NCBI RefSeq assembly: GCF_001641265.1
Contig: NW_020167526.1
Span: forward strand, 1,612,001-1,676,000
Length of the DNA: 64,000 bases
Origin: Pseudogymnoascus destructans
Lineage: Eukaryota; Ascomycota; Leotiomycetes; Thelebolales; Thelebolaceae
Direction: 5' to 3'
Within the stretch, counting starts at the first letter, position 1; every line of letters starts with the position of its first letter. This document shows positions 44,114-55,591 of the stretch, piece by piece. A program made the translations under genes and the position numbers. The notes under the pieces were generated by a model. The model made no database searches. It saw nothing but the letters and a program-made list of their open reading frames with translations, and was not told the DNA's origin.

Positions 44114-44704
44114 GATTGCGGTTTGTGGAAGCTCAAGATGTTGGATGCGCCAGCCACAGAAATAGAAAAGGCGTAGGCTGAAGTGGGTGAGAGAGTGAGC
44201 TTCGATCGCTTCTGTGACGTTGCGGCTTGGGCTGGGGTAACTGCGGGCACCGCGGCGGGCACCGCGGGGTGGCCAGGTCACGTGCGGAATGTCATCAACG
44301 CAATAAGATTTATATTGTCAAATACCATTGCGCGGCAGACTATTATAATGTTATGATATGGAGGCAATGGAAAAGTAGGTCTTTGACAGAAAATTTAAGC
44401 TGTTCCTTGATCCTTCTTCTCCCACTCGTGATAATTACGTCCTGATGACTCGATACGAATTATCAATTCCTCAATCACGGCCGCATCACGGGTTCCACTT
44501 TTCATATTTGGCCCTTCAACGCCCTTCATCCCCCTCCCTCCCACATTTCTCTCTTCCCAGAAACATCATAAACATCGTAAACACCGCATATCCCCCATCT
44601 ACTGCCCGACGTTCAGAAACGAAACAAAATCTCAGTGTATGTAGTCTGGCTATTAACATTCCGCTGTCGTTGCAAGCTGTTCTAACTCGCTTTTGAACAG
44701 GAAC
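44114..44704. promoter_or_regulatory. Divergent promoter, arp2 and racemase gene, with 5' UTR intron
   Basis: A likely 5' UTR intron of the racemase gene spans 44637-44700 (GTATGT donor, tctaac branch, TTGAACAG acceptor), ending four bases before the ATG at 44705. The rest carries the two promoters. Confidence 0.5.
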
Positions 44705-45771
44705 ATGGCCGCACTACCAGGACCTCTCTCTCCACAGAGACCTGCAGACCTTCTTCTACCGCAGCCACCAAAAGAAGTTCAAATCCTCATCATTAATCCA
44801 AACTCAAATAGAGATATGTCTGTCGGTATTGGCAAACTGATCAAGGGTCAATCCTACCCTCCGGAGGTATGTCGTCTCTTATGATCGCTTCTCTGCAATC
44901 CTCCCAAAGTCATACTGTTTTACCTCTTACTCTCTACTCTCATTTTATTACTTGGTTGAATAGACGTAGCTAAATTTATCAGCATACCAAACTCATAACC
45001 TTTACCGCCTCATCTGGCGCCACCAGCATTGATAATAAGGCGGATGCTCTCGCCAGCACCAAGGTCATATCCTATGATATCGCACAAGCGACCCCTTACT
45101 TTGCCGCCAGAGATGCCTTTATCGTTGCTTGTTACAGCCCTCATCCTCTCGTTTCAGTACTCCGCAACCACCCTTCCCTCTACCGGAAACCCGTGATCGG
45201 CATCTTCGAAGCAAGCATCAGTGTCTCGCTCAGCATGCTCCCCCTTTCGGTTCCAAAAGAGTATGTTGACCTGCCAGTTACTGCGGATCCGCAGCCCGCG
45301 GCACGAAAGTTCACAGGCACCAAGTTTGGCATCGTGACGACAGGCGCGGGATGGGTTCCGGTCCTTACGGCAGGTGTTAACGACTATCTCGGTTTACCAG
45401 CCAGCGAGACTTCCCAATCGGCGAGGTTCAAAGGAGTGGCGACCACGGGGCTCACTGCGGAGCAGTTGCACACTACTCCACAAGAGGAAGTGAGGGAGAG
45501 AGTGGTTAAGGCCACAAGACTGCTAGTTGCGGATGGCGATGTGGCTGTTGTCGTATTAGGCTGTATTGGCATGGCTGGCATGGACAAGTGGGTCGAGGAT
45601 GCCTGTGTGGAAGAATTGGGACGTCGAGCTGCAAGCCTGGTGAGGGTTGTGGACGGGATTAAAGCTGGAGTTGCACTGGCAGTAGAAGAGGCCAGGCATA
45701 TGAAGCAATTGGGGTACCGAGAAGCACCCGCAGCTGATGACGCCACGGTCATAGATGCGGAGGCGTATTAA
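44705..45771 (+). CDS. dcg1: Asp/Glu/hydantoin racemase family protein (Dcg1-like)
   Basis: Exons 44705-44866 and 44983-45771, with a 116-bp GT-AG intron, give 316 residues. The open frame before 44705 has only a TTG, so the ATG at 44705 is used. The fold is shown by VQILIINPNSNRDMSVGIGK at the N-terminus, DAFIVACYSPHPLVSVLRNH with the first catalytic cysteine in a CYS motif, PVIGIFEASISVSL, KFGIVTTGAGWVP, and VVVLGCIGMAGM carrying the second cysteine. Relatives include yeast Dcg1, which sits by the allantoin genes and is under nitrogen control. The reaction (racemisation of hydantoin-like or amino-acid substrates) is inferred from the family. It is probably cytosolic. Confidence 0.88.
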
Positions 45772-46233
45772 GTGATGGCTAGAGCCCATGTCGAGGGAGC
45801 GAGACTAGATTACCTGTGCTGCCCAGAAGTTTGAAGAGGGACTGTGGATACAAGTAGAGATTATAACAGCTATAATTAAAATAAAGGCTTTCAATTACTA
45901 TGGGATATGGGCTATGATCGTCACATTTATTATTCAGAAATACAGATCAAGAGTTAATTACTATTGTCTTAAACTCCTGGCATCGATCCTCAGCTATACA
46001 CTGTACAGTACAGTTCCTCCACAGACTTTTGGACGGCAGGAGCAGCAGCATGCGACGCAATACTTTTGGACTATATTAGATTTTGTTTTCCTAAGAAGTA
46101 ACAATGCGTGTACCTGGCTCTTCGGCTCTTCGTCTCTCCGGATTTAATTATCTCCTTTGTTCATCATCACGCAGCAAATGGGTATCTCAAAGCCTCCATC
46201 CTTTTCACATCTCCCCCGGTCCCAGCCAACGCC
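45772..46233. other. Intergenic between convergent genes
   Basis: 3' flanks of the racemase and dynactin genes; AT-rich, with no further feature seen. Confidence 0.5.
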
Positions 46234-46998
46234 TCAATTGACAATAGTCCTGTAAATCCCTCTCCCCTCCAACGCCTCTTCCCCTCCCTCAGGCACTTCC
46301 CCAACCACCCTTCCTGGACGCCCTGCCACAACCGAAAAACTCGGTATCACCATCCCCGGCGGCACGACCGTCCCATCCAGGATCCGCACGCAGTCCTTGA
46401 TGAGCGCGAACTTGCCAATCACACAGTCCTTCCCGATATGCACTTTATTCCCCACTATCGCCGCCTCCACGATCGAGTTCTGCCCAATGAAGACGTGATC
46501 AGAGAGCTTGAGAGGGTGGTAGCTAAAGACCCTAAACCATCTTGTTAGCTTAATTCCCCAAGTCCAGCCAACAAAGGCAGTCGCGTGACTAGGAAACACA
46601 TACCCCTTCATCACCCGCCCAGGCGGCTTCAACACACATCCCCGACTAAGGAAGCAGTACCGCCCAATCGCGACCGCGACCGCGACCACAGGCGCCTTCT
46701 TCTCTGTCCCACCAGCCGGCGCGTCGAGCGTGCGCACCAGGTCGCCGCGGATGATAACTTCCGCCTGGATGACGGATTTGCCGCCGAGGATGATATTCTG
46801 GGTGCCGATGATCTGCGACTTGCGGCTTACTTTGTTGCCCGTGTCCTGTGAGAAGAAGCCAAGTCAGTTACGGTGACGACGGGGTGGGTCGCCGGAAGGA
46901 GGTGCTCCGGATCGCGCAATGGGCAGGCACGACGCGGTGGAAGGCGGAAGGAAACGTACTGTCTCGATATATTCTCCGCGAGGGGGTTTGCGAGACAT
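46234..46998 (-). CDS. Dynactin subunit p25 (left-handed beta-helix protein)
   Basis: Exons 46998-46960, 46845-46604 and 46531-46234 give 192 residues. The second intron (46532-46603) is 72 nt, a multiple of three without a stop, so the frame reads through it. I remove it because of its GTATGT donor, gctaac branch and TAG acceptor, and because its product breaks the repeat pattern. The protein has hexapeptide repeats of a left-handed beta-helix: KVSRKSQIIGTQNIILGGKS, VIQAEVIIRGDL, VAIGRYCFLSRGCVLKPPG, DHVFIGQNSIVEAAIVGNKV and HIGKDCVIGKFALIKDCVRI. p25 caps the Arp1 filament pointed end and links dynein to endosomes. Confidence 0.9.
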
Positions 46999-47308
46999 GT
47001 TTTCGCGGTGGGCGTTTACATAGCTGGTTTGAAGCAGGAGGGTGGTATGTAGGCTATTTATTGAGACGAGGAGCTCTTTGATATGGGGAGGCTGCGCTAA
47101 ACCGTTGTTTCCAGCCACAGAGGCGGTGGTGGGGGGCAGTATAACTTGGGTTGTTCGAGTGGGGGGTATGCTGATGCCTACGTAGGTACTATCTATACAT
47201 ACATTGCCCCTTGAAATGACGTTTCCACCTCTTCCTGCCTATAATCTGTCATCTGGCAGGTCTCAAGCTGAACATCGCAACAAAACTGATAACTCGTCAT
47301 CTGCGATA
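46999..47308. promoter_or_regulatory. Divergent promoter, dynactin p25 and phosphomannose isomerase
   Basis: 310 bp between the two start codons. No single element is convincing. Confidence 0.5.
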
Positions 47309-48728
47309 ATGCAGGTTCCCTTGATCCGCCTCCAATGCGGGGTAAATAGCTACGATTGGGGTAAGGTTGGCAACGACTCTGCTGCCGCCAGGTTCGCTGC
47401 TGCTACGCCATCCGATTTCTCGATTCAGGAGGAGAAGCCATACGCAGAGGTTAGAATATGTGGTACCTTTTTCATAATGTATGCTAATGCCCCAATAGCT
47501 ATGGATGGGAACTCACCCCTCCAACCCTTCGAAGGATCTCACCACCCAACGAACCCTGCTCGACCTCGTCCAGGACAACCAAGCTCTTCTCTCTAAAGAT
47601 ATAGCGGAGAGATTTGGAAACAAGCTGCCCTTCCTCTTCAAGGTCCTCTCAGTAGGAAAGGCATTGAGCATCCAAGCCCACCCCCACAAGAAGCTCGCGG
47701 AAGAGCTGCACAAGAAGGATAGCAAGAACTATCCCGATGACAACCACAAGCCAGAGATGACCATTGCAATCACAGAATTTGATGGCCTCTGCGGATTCAG
47801 GCCTCTGGCAGAGATTGCCCACTTCCTGAAGACCATCCCAGCTCTGAGGGACATCGTTGGGGACTCCGAAGCTGCCGCGTTTGAGTCCGCCATCAAAGGC
47901 CAAGACACCTCCACCGAGCCAGCCGCCGAAACACAAAACAAAAAGGCCCTCCAGAAGCTCTTCGGAACCCTGATGAACTCCACCCCCGAAGCCGTCACCA
48001 AAGCCTGCGACGCCATCGTCCAATCCGCCTCCTCGGAAGGCGCCTCCTTCGCCTCCGGCGGCCTCCCCTCCACCTCTGGCGAAACCCTCGCCACGCTTGT
48101 CGCACGCCTCAACTCCCAATTTCCCCAAGACATCGGACTCCTCGTCTTCTTCTTCCTCAACTACGTCCAGCTATCCCCCGGCGAAGCCATGTTCCTCAAA
48201 GCCGACGACATCCACGCCTACCTATCTGGCGACATCATCGAGTGCATGGCCGCCTCCGACAACGTCGTGCGCGCAGGTTTCACGCCCAAGTTCAAGGACG
48301 TGCCTACCCTCGTTGACATGCTGACGTACTCGTATGCCCCTATCGAGGAGCAGAAGATGGAGCCGCAGGACTACGCGTACGCGACGCTCAACAGCACCGC
48401 CTACACATCGTCGAGCCAGGCGATGCTGTATAACCCCCCAATCGACGAGTTCAGCGTCGTGAAGGCGGATTTGAGGCGTAAGGGCGCGAAAGCGACGTTT
48501 GAGGCGATCGCGGGGCCGAGTATTGTGCTGTGCACGAAAGGGAGCGGGTATATTGTGGTTGGGCCGACGATTGAGGAGATCAAGGAGGGGTATGTGTATT
48601 TTGTTGGCGCAACGGCGGAGTTGGTGTTGGAGAATAATGGGGAGGAGGAGTTTACGTGCTTCAAGGCCTTCTGTGAACTGGAGAACAACGCGGAGGAGGC
48701 AGCGCACACCGAGAAAGAGAAGTTATAG
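47309..48728 (+). CDS. manA: Mannose-6-phosphate isomerase, type I
   Basis: Exons 47309-47449 and 47499-48728 (49-bp intron, GTTAGA donor, gctaat branch) give 456 residues. It interconverts fructose-6-phosphate and mannose-6-phosphate in the cytosol, feeding GDP-mannose for cell-wall mannan and glycosylation. RLQCGVNSYDWGKVGNDSAA and YAELWMGTHP are the family N-terminus. Zinc ligands are Gln106 and His108 in SIQAHPHKKLAEELHKKD, with Glu in NHKPEMTIAITEF and a later His in KADDIHAYLSGDIIECMA. ASDNVVRAGFTPKFKDVPTL is the substrate-binding signature. The C-terminal cupin half is complete. The length is normal for fungi. Confidence 0.95.
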
Positions 48729-49160
48729 ACAAGTTCTGTTTTCTTGCTTCGTAAACGAATGCAACGCAGCGGCTTTGGTAGAGAGATTACCCATCAAAAA
48801 TGTATACAATAAATGAAAAGTCAGATTGTGGTATAAATATAATGATCTAAAAATGGTCTCTTTTGATTTTTTAGTCGCTTATCCAGACGCAACATTGCTT
48901 CTATCCGTTATATGCATTCCCCAAGCCCTTCAAGTAGATACATAAAACGCCGTGCAGCCACTCTTCAGGGAGTAATATATCATGTGAGAAATGCGTTGGA
49001 CCTTTTCCGTCTGGTGCAGTGTTCCGAGTCGCTTGCGCGTTTATATAGTAATGTTGTATATAGTGTCGATTTTTTGCGGAGAATGTGGTCTGGGAAGTAG
49101 GTGGCGGTTTATGTTGGACATGTGGACAGGTGATCCAGGGTATTGGTTAAGAGAATTTTA
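48729..49160. other. Intergenic between convergent genes
   Basis: 3' flanks of phosphomannose isomerase and GTP cyclohydrolase II. No gene is seen. Confidence 0.5.
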
Positions 49161-50334
49161 TCAAGCAGTCTCCATGCTCAGCATGTGGCCCATCTTCTCA
49201 ATCTGTATCGTCGTTAGCAGGGCTCGTGATGCAAAATTTAGCAGAGAAATAGCTTACCTTCGTCCTTAAATACTCCCCAACTTCAGCACTTTTAATTCCT
49301 CCCTTACCCCTCCACGCTAATGGCACCATTGCCACACGCTCCTTCACCACAACCTCCCTATTAGGTCCTTCAACTGCACGCACCTTATCAGGATTATTCG
49401 TCAGAAGCCTAATCTCACTCTGGCCCAAATCCCGCAGCATCGCCGTCGCCAGCCCATAGCTCCTCGCATCCGCCGGATGCCTTAGCAGAATATTTGCCTC
49501 CACCGTATCGCTTCCCAGATCTTGCAAATTATACGCCTTTAATTTCTCGCCAAGCCCGATCCCGCGGCCCTCCTGCCGCAGGTACACTATAACCCCGCCA
49601 CTCGACCCCGGCAGTGCCATCAGCCGTGCCGCCTCATCTAGCTGCTCGCCACAGTCGCAGCGTGCACTCCACGCCGTCTCGCCTGTGTAGCACTCAGAGT
49701 GTATCCTCACGAGCGGGGTGTCACTCTTGGCGACCTCCGATTGCGAGCCGGGGAGCTGGCTCGTCGTCCGTCCAGGGTACAGGCGCCCTGTGTAGGCGCC
49801 ACGGATCATGCGATCCATCTCCGTCTCTCCGGAGCGCACAGCGTCCAGGCTGCTACTGCGGATGGTGTTACCGAAGACAATGGCGAGATGCTCCTTCTGG
49901 TCGACGTTGTTGGTGTACAGATGCAGGAACATCTCGGTGCCGGTGGTGGTTGGGATGCGAGCGCGCACCACGCATGCCACCTCGGGGAGGACCTCGAGGA
50001 GGCGCGGCTTCTTGGCGCCGCACCCGCCATCGGGTATGCTGCTGTCGACGGGGACAGAGGCAGCTTCGCGATTTTGGGCGGGCGTGGCGGTCCCAGGGGT
50101 TGCCGGGGGAGTGAAGGCGGGGCTGACGAAGCCGGGGAGGGCCTCTCCCTCGGAGGAGGAGAGGCTCATATATGATGGGAGAGCGGAGGCTTGTGGTCTT
50201 TCGGGTTGCGCGCTGTCTTGCGCTTTGAGGTCGTGTTCGGGGACATTATGAGGGGTGGAGGTGTTGAGGCGGGGCGAGTAGAAGGGGGGAAGGTGTGAGT
50301 CGTGCTCGCGTGCTTGGTCGTGTCCCTCAGCCAT
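49161..50334 (-). CDS. rib1: GTP cyclohydrolase II (riboflavin biosynthesis)
   Basis: Exons 50334-49258 and 49202-49161 give 372 residues. The last exon is 14 codons (IEKMGHMLSMETA), recognised because YLRTKIEKMGH is the family C-terminus; the 55-bp intron has GTAAGC, gctaac and CAG. The enzyme opens GTP to the 2,5-diamino-pyrimidine precursor, the first step of riboflavin synthesis. Residues ~1-115 are a polar Pro/Ser-rich fungal extension. The catalytic domain has VRIHSECYTGETAWSARCDC with the three zinc cysteines, GVIVYLRQEGRGIGLGEKLK, DTVEANILL and RLLTNNPDKVRAVEG. It is cytosolic. Confidence 0.95.
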
Positions 50335-51278
50335 AACGGCGCATTCGCGGCTTTAAGCTGTACAGCACAATGGCAATGTCAGTGGCAATTGCACGGTAGC
50401 ACGGTAGCCGGTGTTTTCGAGTCGTAGAATTGGTTATATAGAGCGTGGTTCGGTATATGTATTTGGGGAAGTAAGGGGATTCGGCTTGGGCCGGCAAGCC
50501 CGAGGTCGCTTGTCCCTCACTTTCTAAGGGCCTAGGCAAAACGTGCCTTATCCGTCGTAATCAATGATAAGCAGTGTGTGCACGTGCAATGACGAAAAAG
50601 CTGCTCCCCTGAGTCAGCTTTTTCGTCATTGCACGTTCACCAATCAGCAATCAGCATATGATTACGTAGTGGTACTCGTACTGAGTAGTACGGAGTCACG
50701 AGGTTGGTGTAAGCGAGAAACAAGCGTGGTTTGTGGCGGTTGTGGGGGTTGTGGCGGGGTGTGGCGGGGTGTGGCGGTGCTAGTCCCCAATTGAACCCGG
50801 TTTTCCATCACATGACATCCCATATTCGGCGCAATGTGGCTAGTGAACCGCAAGGGGAAATTAAGGGTGGTGGAAACGTGGAAACTCCTCCAACCCCCCC
50901 TGAGGACTGCCGAGAGACATTGAGCGGCTATCGCGTGTGTGTCCACACTCTGGAGATTGAAATAATTTAACTTGCGAATGCAAACTTCCTGCGTAAATTT
51001 ACTGAGTCCTCCTGAAAGCTCTTTTCAGCTGTCCTCTATTTACGTTGGTGGTACGATCAATTCCGCGACGTCGCGCCCCAGATAAACACTCCCCCGACCT
51101 ACACGCGACCCTCTCGAATTTCGTGTTTCGCATCGCATTCCCCTAGTCAACTTGCACCAACCCCGCGACTCTCTCAGCTATCGCCGACACCTGTGCATCT
51201 CAGTCTTGCAATTAAAGCATACGAAGAACCAACGAAAGACCGTCTACCTGACTCTCACGCACGCGCTCCACCGCCAAC
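50335..51278. promoter_or_regulatory. Divergent region, rib1 and arf1
   Basis: 944 bp. It carries the 22-bp hairpin at 50582-50636 and a ggggtgtggcggg repeat patch at 50731-50780. The stretch just before arf1 (51050-51278) is a typical leader with pyrimidine-rich tracts. Confidence 0.5.
50582..50636. repeat. Perfect 22-bp hairpin, 11-nt loop
   Basis: The arms 50582-50603 and 50615-50636 are exact reverse complements (acgtgcaatgacgaaaaagc and on). The loop is ctcccctgagt. It contains cacgtg at its outer left edge. It could be a foldback element or a terminator-like structure; nothing decides. Confidence 0.9.
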
Positions 51279-52007
51279 ATGGGCGGCCAGATTTCAAAGA
51301 TGATGAGCAAGGTCTTCGGATCGAAGGAGATGCGCCTCCTGATGTTAGGACTCGATGCTGCGGGGAAGACCACTATTCTGTACAAGCTGAAGCTCAACCA
51401 AGACGTGACGACTATCCCAACTGTCGGGTTCAACGTCGAGACCGTCACATACAAGAATGTCAAGTTCAACGTGTGGGATGTTGGAGGACAAGACAAGATT
51501 AGACCCCTATGGAGACACTACTATTCAGGTAAGACATCACTGTTATAGCGCTGATGCGTTTAAAGCTGCAAATTCTAACATTGTGGTACAGGCACTCAGG
51601 GATTGATCTTCGTCATCGACTCTTCAGACCGCGAGCGGATAGAAGAGGCGAGCCAGGAACTACACCGCATTATCGGCGACCGTGAAATGAAGGAGAGCCT
51701 GCTGCTCGTCTTCGCCAACAAGCAAGATATCCCAGGAGGTGCGTTTAGCCCAACCCCAGCTCCTTTCACATGCAAGACTGACCATCCTCCAGCCATGACC
51801 CCCCAGGAAGTGACCGACAAGCTGCGGCTCAACATTCTAAAAGACAAGATCTGGTACGTGGTGCCAAGTTGCGCCACAACCGGCGAGGGACTCCTCGAAG
51901 GCCTCGTAAGACCCCCTTCCCCCCCTTTCCCCAACCGCGCTAACCCGCTCCAGGCCTGGCTCTCCAACAACGTCAAGGCGCCGCCAGCAGGCACAGTCAA
52001 GAAGTAA
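51279..52007 (+). CDS. arf1: ADP-ribosylation factor 1 (small GTPase)
   Basis: Four exons (51279-51528, 51592-51738, 51793-51905, 51954-52007) give 187 residues; introns are 63, 54 and 48 bp. Gly2 in MGGQISKMMSK is the myristoylation site and the first helix is the membrane switch. Nucleotide motifs are GLDAAGKTT (P loop), PTVGFNVE (switch 1), WDVGGQDKIRPLWRHYY (switch 2), NKQD and SCAT. It recruits COPI and clathrin adaptors at the Golgi. The residues are almost identical to other Arf1 proteins, and the C-terminus (NNVKAPPAGTVKK) is slightly longer than the usual 181-183. Confidence 0.97.
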
Positions 52008-52700
52008 CCGGTCCTGCACACGTACATCATACGATCACCATAAACGAAATTGTCACGGTCGTTCTTTCTTTTCCATTGTCATGCGCGCTTCATTTGCATC
52101 CATACTGTCTAGCGTTTCCTGTCGGCGGCGATACCACACTCTGCTTCGCTCACCTCGTCTCCTGGCTCCGCGTCCCTGTCAGGTCGGCTCGACCGCTTAC
52201 GCGTCGGGACTGGGTTGGCAGGGGGGTCGCGGGGTGGCTGGGGAGAAAGCTTATATATATTTTGTAATTGTAATACTATCTGTTGGGGACGGTAAACTGG
52301 CGGATTGGAGGATTTTTAGGGGTGATTTGGGGAGGAGGGGAGGTTTGTTATTGTCGTGTCGGTGGAGATAGATTAGATTTATCTTATATTTACAGACTAT
52401 TTTAGGGACTAAAGATGGTTTTTGTGCCGTGCTTGTATGAGAATGCTGGTTGCTGTGAGATTTTCCCCTGACCGACATGGTTTGCCTATTCAACCTAATT
52501 GCTGCGTAAGGATGCACAGCTTAGACGGGCATGTCTATCATGGTATCCAAGAAGTGACAGCAGTGTTGCCCGAGTACTACTCAGAGTACTACTCAGATAT
52601 CTTCGAGTAGAGTACTGTTTTTTGGGCTCCAGTAGAGTAGTACTCGAGTATAAAAATGAAAACATGATTGATAGCTATATAGACTATGAAAATACAGTAA
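52008..52700. other. Intergenic, arf1 3' side
   Basis: No gene. Towards the right end, repeats of the type gagtactactcaga (52569-52640) appear just before the hAT relic and may belong to its end. Confidence 0.45.
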
Positions 52701-53450
52701 CTATGCATCCTCATCTTCCTCTGAATCCTCACATGCTGATACCATGCCCCAATTCCTAAGACATCTAAGATGTCGTAGTGTAGATGGTGCTAATCTGTTC
52801 CGTTTCTTTGTAATAATATCGCCACCAACACTAAACACTCGCTTAGATTCCGCTGATGTAGCAGGAATTGCTAAATGATCTTTGGCAATTGCGGCAAGTA
52901 TTGGATATTGGTATTGCTTACTTGCCCAAAACTTGAGTATATCAATTTTAGGCCCAAGAGTTGGCTCATTCATCTAGCGCTTCCACTCTGGATCTAAATC
53001 TGGCTGCCGTTGTGAGACATATAGCTCATTCTCAGAATCAGACTCTGTCTTCTTAGAATTTTCATCTTCTAATTCCTCATCTTGGATACTTTCCATAACC
53101 TTTGCTGCTTGGATGTCTAATGCCTTGCCTGAATATTTATAATAACAGTCTTGCCATTGTGCTTTTTCCCGCCTTTTTTGCGTGTCTTGAATGCTTTTTG
53201 GCCAAATAATATCAAATACGTTAAAGTTATAACGTAGGTCGCATATTGTAGCTATAGTTGAATGACTCCGCTGTTGATTTGTTACAAGTGTATAATACTC
53301 ATTAAGCTTTTTTAATGCTGCTAAACAACTGTCGTATATTGTGCTATTCTCTGTATATCCAGCTTTAAAGACTTTAAGCTTTTGTGTCATTCTCATATAC
53401 TGTACAGCAGCATAATTTAAAGTTGTAAGGACACAGGGCACCCAGCTCAC
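52701..53450 (-). pseudogene. hAT-family transposase, C-terminal fragment
   Basis: Two abutting pieces in one frame are separated by a single TAG at 52974-52976. The first (from 53450) contains LNEYYTLVTNQQRSHSTIAT and ICDLRYNFNVFDIIWP, typical of the end of the hAT catalytic region. The second is the dimerisation domain: ILKFWASKQYQYPILAAIAK, DHLAIPATSAESKRVFSVGG and NRLAPSTLRHLRCL. A stop lies upstream of 53450 and the N-terminal BED finger is missing, so this is a relic. The TAG could derive from CAG by a C-to-T change, but the coding strand base before mutation is unknown. Confidence 0.85.
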
Positions 53451-53703
53451 AGTAATAGCATATGAGAGTGCGAGTCGGAGGCTAAACGGATGCTATCCTA
53501 TAGGTCTACTATGAAGGATACAAAAAAGATGAAGGGGGAACCCCGTTAAGTCTGTTTCCTTAAGTACCCGAAACGGGCCCGACTCGGTTATCCCAACCCT
53601 AGCCCTGAACCTTCCACCGCAACAGGTCCGCATCGACCCTGAACCATACACCCTTACCGTCCCCCACTATAGTGTAACTCGCTATGTGCTCCTCTACTGG
53701 TTC
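53451..53703. other. Unassigned sequence before nested LTRs
   Basis: About 250 bp without a recognisable gene or element, ending at the ggaac target repeat of the type C solo LTR. Confidence 0.4.
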
Positions 53704-54300
53704 GGAACTGTTACGATTACAGTGTCATACTGACATTCGTTGCACTCAGTTTGCTATCAAACTCAAGAGCAAACTTGGAAATCTCCTCCTCAAACCTACA
53801 AGTCACTATACATATTTTGGCTTATCACACCAACAACAAGAGCAATACTACTCAACGATTGCTACAACCATCTATGATTCATTACACGTCATCGCTCCTT
53901 AGTTACTGGGCTGATATTACCACATAGCATATCTCTACAACCCTCTATGATTCATTACATGACATCACTCATACTACCACATGACATATCTCTACCAACT
54001 AGAGGCCTAGGAGCATGAACGATAGCTCTAAAAGCTCCTACGAACCTCTATGATTCATTACATGTCATCGCTCTTTAGTTACCCACAAGATTGGTTAAGT
54101 TATGACATAATTTGTCTATGACATAATTTGTCTATGACATAATTTGTCTATAGGGGTACTCTGACCTTGGACCTCCTCTTACTTCCTATAGGGCTACGAA
54201 CCTAAGAGATGGTTCTATGGGATTCTCTTACGTCGACTACAGTTACCAAGCCTGGTAATCATGGAAAGTCTTGGAAAATGAGAGAACTGCACTCCTTTAG

Positions 54301-54344
54301 CATAAATAGGATTGCCCTTTCCTTAAGAAAGGGCAAGCAGACAA
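54301..54344 (+). promoter_or_regulatory. LTR promoter: TATA-like box, hairpin and predicted transcript start
   Basis: ataaata (54302-54308) is followed by a 10-bp inverted repeat ttgccctttc/gaaagggcaa (54312-54336). aagcagacaa begins at 54335, 33 nt after the start of the box, a usual TATA-to-start distance. Those ten bases are complementary to the site just inside the LTR at 55592-55601. That the transcript starts here is inferred. Confidence 0.5.
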
Positions 54345-54459
54345 TACAGTAAATCGACTATCACATACTTCCACGTCTTTTCCAAGCTTCCAAGCATTCA
54401 TCTTGTTACTCCTTGTTTCTGAAAAGTCAGTGAGGTGTTAACCTCTGACTTACCCCTGA

Positions 54460-55395
54460 TGTCATACTGACATTCGTTGCACTCAGTTTGCTATCAAACT
54501 CAAGAGCAAACTTAGAAATCTCCTCCTCAAACCTACAAGTCACCATACATATCTTGGCTTATCACACCAACAACAGAAGCAATACTACTCAACGATTGCT
54601 GCAAACTCTTCTACTACATCTGTTTATGCTACATACATCACGGCATATCATTTGGACACTCATTGAACAAGTTATTAAGAAAATCTCCTCCTTAAGGGGG
54701 TGGGCCAATACTACCACATGGCATATATCTACCAACTAGAGGCCTAGGAACATGAACGATAGCTCTAGAAGCTTCTACAACCCTCTATGATTCATTACAC
54801 GTCATCGCTCCTTAGTTACCCACAAGATTGGTTAAGTTATGACATAATTTATCTATAGGTACTCTGACCTTGGACCTCCTTTTCACTTCCTATAGGCTAG
54901 GAACCCAAGAGATGGTTCTATGGGATTCTCTTACGTTCACTACATGATTAGCAAGCTAGTTGTGGGTCGCACTTGATTTCTAATACATTTACCAAGCCTG
55001 GTTAGTCATGGAAAGTCATGGAAAATGAGAGAACTACACTCCTTTGGCATAAATAGGATTGCCCTTTCCTTAAGAAAGGGCAAGCAGGCAATACAGTAAA
55101 TCGACTAGCACATACTTCTACGTCTTTTCCAAGCTTCCAAGCATTGATCTTGTTATTCTCTGTTTTTGAAAAGTCAGTGAGGTGCTAACCTCTGACTTAC
55201 CCCCGAGTTCCCAGACTCAACATTTGTTGCAACTTGTCTAACCCACTTCACTACATCACACACCTGATTGCTGCGTTGTGGAATAGTCTAAGCTACAACC
55301 CTTTGGCTCTGTTTCCTAAGACAGTGTGTTGTCTTAGTAAATTCATCCCTTCCTTGGGTGGCTAGATTCTCATATCTGGTGCACCCACCATTACA
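54460..55395 (+). mobile_element. Solo LTR, type A, nested in the 5' LTR
   Basis: 936 bp flanked by the target duplication cctga (54455-54459 and 55396-55400), which proves insertion after the surrounding LTR existed. It closely resembles the LTR at 62283-63218 (both read caagcaggcaatacag where others read caagcagacaatacag). Confidence 0.95.
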
Positions 55396-55591
55396 CCTGA
55401 GTTCCCAGACTCAACATTTGTTGCAACTTGTCTGAACCACTTCACTACATCACACACCTGATTGCTGCGTTGTGGAATAGTCTAAGCTACGACCCTTTGG
55501 CTCTGTTTTCTAAGACAGTGTGTTGTCTTAGTAAATTCATCCCTTCCTTGGGTGGCAAGATTCTCACATCTGGTGCACCCACCATTACACC

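Larger units (their letters stand above)
53723..55589 (+). repeat. 5' LTR of chromovirus, interrupted
   Basis: It starts TGTCATACTG and ends CCACCATTACA, and is interrupted by a nested LTR at 54460-55395. Compared with the 3' LTR I see substitutions near 53925-53933, one in tagaggcc, one extra g in tatagggctac, one in aactgcactcc and one in ctctgttttct. Confidence 0.93.
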
